This document shows positions 36,645-39,079 of a stretch of DNA of 39,079 nucleotides, one piece after another. This DNA is from JBDSGC01 sp046594105. Its GTDB lineage: Bacteria > Acidobacteriota > Thermoanaerobaculia > Gp7-AA8. The stretch is from NCBI GenBank assembly GCA_046594105.1, contig JBKJQB010000018.1, forward strand, positions 1-39,079, in the 5' to 3' direction. Both the position numbers and the translations under genes were made by a program. Within the stretch, counting starts at the first letter, position 1, and each line of letters opens with the position of its first letter. The notes beneath the pieces were generated by a model. The model worked only from the letters and a program-made list of their open reading frames with translations, was not told where the DNA came from and did not search any database.

Positions 36645-38924
36645 TTAGTGTGTGCCGATGGTGCCGACGTTCTTGAGGGTCACGGCGATGCCGGCGCTGA
36701 AGTCGGCCTTTTCGAATGGCACGTAGACGAGGAACCGGCGGAACTCCAGAGCGATCCCGTAGCAGGCGGCAGTGCCTCCGATGAGGTAGCGCTGCTCCAG
36801 GAATTTCCCGTTTTTGGCGTCGTAGTTGAGCTGGACGTCGGCGCGGATGCGATCGCGGAGCAGGGAGGCACCGCTGTTGAGCCGGATCTGACTGGCGCTG
36901 AAGTCGCTCTGCTGCGTCCGGTCTTTATACGAGGCGAAATAGGTGAAGCTCAGGTACTTGTCGGCATTCACGCCCGTGCCGACCAGATTCGCCGACACGC
37001 TGCTCTGCTGGATCCGTTTGGATACATTGCCGAAGGTCGTATTCGCGTCGAAAGTGATCGACTGGTAGGGGTTGACGTGCAGGCTGGCCACCAGTGGGGT
37101 GAACTTGTTGTTCGCCCCCGGCGTGACCGAGCTGCCGGGAAGGTTTCCGCCGGTGGTCTGCGTGAATGGCCGGGAGAGCGATACCGACTGGCGCAAGGCA
37201 AAGGAAAGCACTTCGCGCGAAGACGAATTCGGCCCGGCCTCACGCCCGATGACGCGCTGGGTGAGCGAATACTCGACCGAGTCGCGAACGATGGGGAGGA
37301 AAGGCGTGTCCACCGTATCGAAGCGAATCACCCGGTCCTGATCGTTGACGTTCGACGTGTAGAGGTAGCGGAAGCGGGGCTCGATCACGTGCTTGAATTT
37401 CGTGAACCCGGCGAATGCGTCGTTGTATACGCGCGAGAACGAAGGGCCGACCACCTCCACCTGACCCTGCCCGTAGACGCGCTGGATGGCCTCTCGGGAG
37501 GCGGGGAGCGACCCCAGGCCGTTGGCCGCTGCGTTGGGATTGAGGCTCTGGGAGTACCAGGTGTCCCGAACCGAAAGCTGCGGCCGGATGGAAAACCATG
37601 CAGGGGTGCGCAACTGCAGCGACAGCGTCGGAAAAAGGTCGCCGCGAAAATAGTTCGCCGTCGGACCGTTGATCAAACCGCTGGTGGCCAGATGCGAGAG
37701 CGACGACTCCAGCGAAAAATACAGCGGCGTATTGCCGATCCGGTTCGGGTACATCCGCAGCTGGAGCGAGGGGAGCTGCTCGAACCTCTGCCGGTCTGGA
37801 GGCTGATTGGGTTCCGAGGAGGCGAACCCCACGATGTCGCGCCGGTCGGTGAGCACGTTGAACGAATAGGTCGGCCGGTTTCTGGTCAGGTAAGCGGAAG
37901 AGTAGATCTGCGAAAGAGTGTGCAGGCGCGGATCGCGATCGTAGCGGCGGAAGAAATCGAGATTGGAGAAATCCTCCACATCGACCACTCCGCGGAATCC
38001 GCCCGGAAGGTTGTCCTGGGAGTGCTGGTACGTGTATTTCCACTGTTCCCGCTTCGCCCTCACATCGTGGACCGTGTACGCATTCAGATCGCCGAGCTTC
38101 ACATCTTCGGAAGGGCGGTAACGGAAGTTGACTCCGGCGCCGAAGTAACTTGCGGAGTTCAGGTCTGCGTAAACCGTGGCGTCCACCGACTCACCGAAGG
38201 GCATGAAATATCCGAGATCGAGCCGCGTCCCGAACTCCCGTGAGAGTGTGAGCCGCGGGATCAACAGGCCCTGCGACCGCTCATGCTTGGTGGGCCACAG
38301 CAGAACCGGCGCGTAGAGGATGGGGATCTCGTGTGCCCGGAAGCTCACGCCGCGCATGTGGGCGTAGTCGTTGAGGTTGATGTCCGCGCTCTTGACGTGA
38401 AAGGACCAGGAGGGCCGGTCGAGATCGCAGGAGGTCATCACGCCGTTGGTCATCCGGTAATTGGTGTCGCCGGTCTTCTCAATCTTCTCGCCGGTGAAGT
38501 ACATGTCGGGCTGCAATGCGGCCGTGGCCGTGAAGAACGTACCGGTCTTGGAGTCGAGGTTGAAGATGACCTGCTGGGCAGTCATGCGGATGGGCCCCTG
38601 GTCGATGATGACGTGCCCTTCGCCCACCACGTCCTTGGTGCGGTAGTTGATGGTCATCTTGTCCGCGCGCACGGTGATGTCTTGATACTTGACCGTGACA
38701 TCGGGCTGCAGGATGGCGTATTCGTCGCGGACCCACTCCACGTGCGCGTTCTTCGGGATGTCCACACTGATCTCGCCGCCTTCCTTGCGGGGGCCGGGGA
38801 CGAAGTGAAATCGGGGCGTCTTCTGCTGGTAGTGCTGCGCCGCGGGCCCCATATCCTTACCCTGAGCGAAGAGCGGTGCGGCCGTGATCGAGGTGAGGAG
38901 GAGGGCGAGAAGGGATCTCGTCAT
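36645..38924 (-). CDS. lptD: LptD/OstA-like LPS-assembly outer-membrane protein
   Basis: 759 residues. A signal peptide (MTRSLLALLLTSITAAPLFA) precedes an OstA/LptA-like jellyroll at about 50-210 (YAILQPDVTVKYQDITVRAD, DVVGEGHVIIDQGPIRMTA, GVMTSCDLDRPSW), and then a beta-barrel from about 220 to the end (EIPILYAPVLLWPTKHERSQG begins it). LptD puts lipopolysaccharide or lipid A into the outer leaflet. The partner LptE is not seen here. The conserved Cys pair pattern of E. coli is not obvious: only Cys in TSCDLD and in TAACYG. ATG 38924 overlaps the stop of the upstream gene (ATGA at 38921-38924). A TACAAT box at 38937-38942 lies 12 bases before it. Confidence 0.9.
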   Translation of the reverse strand: MTRSLLALLLTSITAAPLFAQGKDMGPAAQHYQQKTPRFHFVPGPRKEGGEISVDIPKNAHVEWVRDEYAILQPDVTVKYQDITVRADKMTINYRTKDVVGEGHVIIDQGPIRMTAQQVIFNLDSKTGTFFTATAALQPDMYFTGEKIEKTGDTNYRMTNGVMTSCDLDRPSWSFHVKSADINLNDYAHMRGVSFRAHEIPILYAPVLLWPTKHERSQGLLIPRLTLSREFGTRLDLGYFMPFGESVDATVYADLNSASYFGAGVNFRYRPSEDVKLGDLNAYTVHDVRAKREQWKYTYQHSQDNLPGGFRGVVDVEDFSNLDFFRRYDRDPRLHTLSQIYSSAYLTRNRPTYSFNVLTDRRDIVGFASSEPNQPPDRQRFEQLPSLQLRMYPNRIGNTPLYFSLESSLSHLATSGLINGPTANYFRGDLFPTLSLQLRTPAWFSIRPQLSVRDTWYSQSLNPNAAANGLGSLPASREAIQRVYGQGQVEVVGPSFSRVYNDAFAGFTKFKHVIEPRFRYLYTSNVNDQDRVIRFDTVDTPFLPIVRDSVEYSLTQRVIGREAGPNSSSREVLSFALRQSVSLSRPFTQTTGGNLPGSSVTPGANNKFTPLVASLHVNPYQSITFDANTTFGNVSKRIQQSSVSANLVGTGVNADKYLSFTYFASYKDRTQQSDFSASQIRLNSGASLLRDRIRADVQLNYDAKNGKFLEQRYLIGGTAACYGIALEFRRFLVYVPFEKADFSAGIAVTLKNVGTIGTH

Positions 38925-39079
38925 TTGCTCGAGGCCATTGTATCCGACCGGATATCGGCGTCGCGGCGCGCGGTCAGGACCTCATGATCGATCCGGCTCA
39001 TTTCCTGGATGCGCATGCGCAGCTTGATGATCTCCAGCTGGTAGAGGCGGGCCATCTCATCGGAACGACCGCGCTGCTG
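38921..39079 (-). CDS. Coiled-coil protein, 3' end only
   Basis: An open frame of 52 codons enters from beyond the window and ends with TGA 38923-38921, which overlaps the lptD ATG. It reads EMARLYQLEIIKLRMRIQEM and then SRIDHEVLTARRDADI, a helical, charged sequence like a coiled-coil tail. The overlap with lptD and the absence of stops make it real, but too little is present to name a family. Confidence 0.65.
   Translation of the reverse strand, partial: QQRGRSDEMARLYQLEIIKLRMRIQEMSRIDHEVLTARRDADIRSDTMASSK
38937..38942 (-). promoter_or_regulatory. -10 box before lptD
   Basis: TACAAT on the minus strand, 12 bases before the lptD start and inside the upstream gene. It could give lptD a separate transcript. 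Confidence 0.35.

Noticed and set aside
36648..38243. A 531-codon plus-strand frame
   Set aside because: Antisense to lptD; Asp/Val/Arg-rich, with no signal peptide or domain.

Overview
The window reads as a GC-rich chromosome segment of a diderm bacterium, and I favour Acidobacteriota (Thermoanaerobaculia/Vicinamibacteria-like). The reasons are an outer-membrane LptD, lipid-A-type membrane enzymes, a secreted VWA protein of the kind common in that phylum, and intergenic spaces filled with short palindromic repeats. This placement is inference from gene content, since no rRNA is present. I see no prophage, insertion sequence, CRISPR array or rRNA. The gene content is mostly core metabolism, cell envelope and cell division, in short operons on both strands.

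Layout. 1-490 is a non-coding palindrome cluster. 503-3304 (+): inorganic pyrophosphatase, PrmA and a class I/II aminotransferase. 3354-5754 (-): PssA, a semialdehyde-dehydrogenase homologue without its catalytic Cys, and a Bcp peroxiredoxin. 6001-6237 (-): a YdcH/DUF465 protein. 6428-9150 (+): an ArnT-like glycosyltransferase, a PAP2 phosphatase and a small Cys4 protein. 9337-12855 (-): SMC. 13139-14152 (+): a beta-lactamase-fold hydrolase, followed by a second palindrome cluster. 14546-20600 (-): a six-gene envelope operon (VWA, TPR, beta-propeller, zinc-ribbon/TonB-C, zinc-ribbon/TM, TPR). 20914-25860 (+): M20 deacylase, thiolase, TatD, GT2, LAB_N and AMMECR1. 25972-28381 (+): lytic transglycosylase and LysM protein. 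28429-28504: a CAU tRNA. 28607-30864 (+): CT398-like coiled coil, YggS, YggT and DivIVA. 30919-32211 (+): HutI. 32227-33150 (-): a D-2-hydroxyacid dehydrogenase. 33288-35801 (+): a YfhO-like membrane protein. 35816-39079 (-): methyltransferase, LptD and the 3' end of an upstream coiled-coil gene.

Three window-wide patterns stand out. First, about a dozen genes carry a TANNNT -10 box only 5-12 nt before the start codon, with no Shine-Dalgarno sequence, which predicts leaderless mRNAs; this also shifts several start calls (prmA, the glycosyltransferase, the YfhO-like gene). Second, four unrelated genes end in TAG fused directly to a GCCGGC-ACG-GCCGGC hairpin (one with an extra G), which in two cases is the left end of a 68-bp repeat found three times in the window. 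Third, intergenic spaces hold several families of short palindromes and a CCAGAAA heptamer array.

The best candidate for an undescribed system is the translationally coupled minus-strand operon 20600-14546. It pairs a secreted MIDAS-containing VWA protein, a secreted TPR protein and a secreted beta-propeller with a zinc ribbon-TM-TonB C-terminal protein and a zinc-ribbon paralogue lacking the TonB domain.
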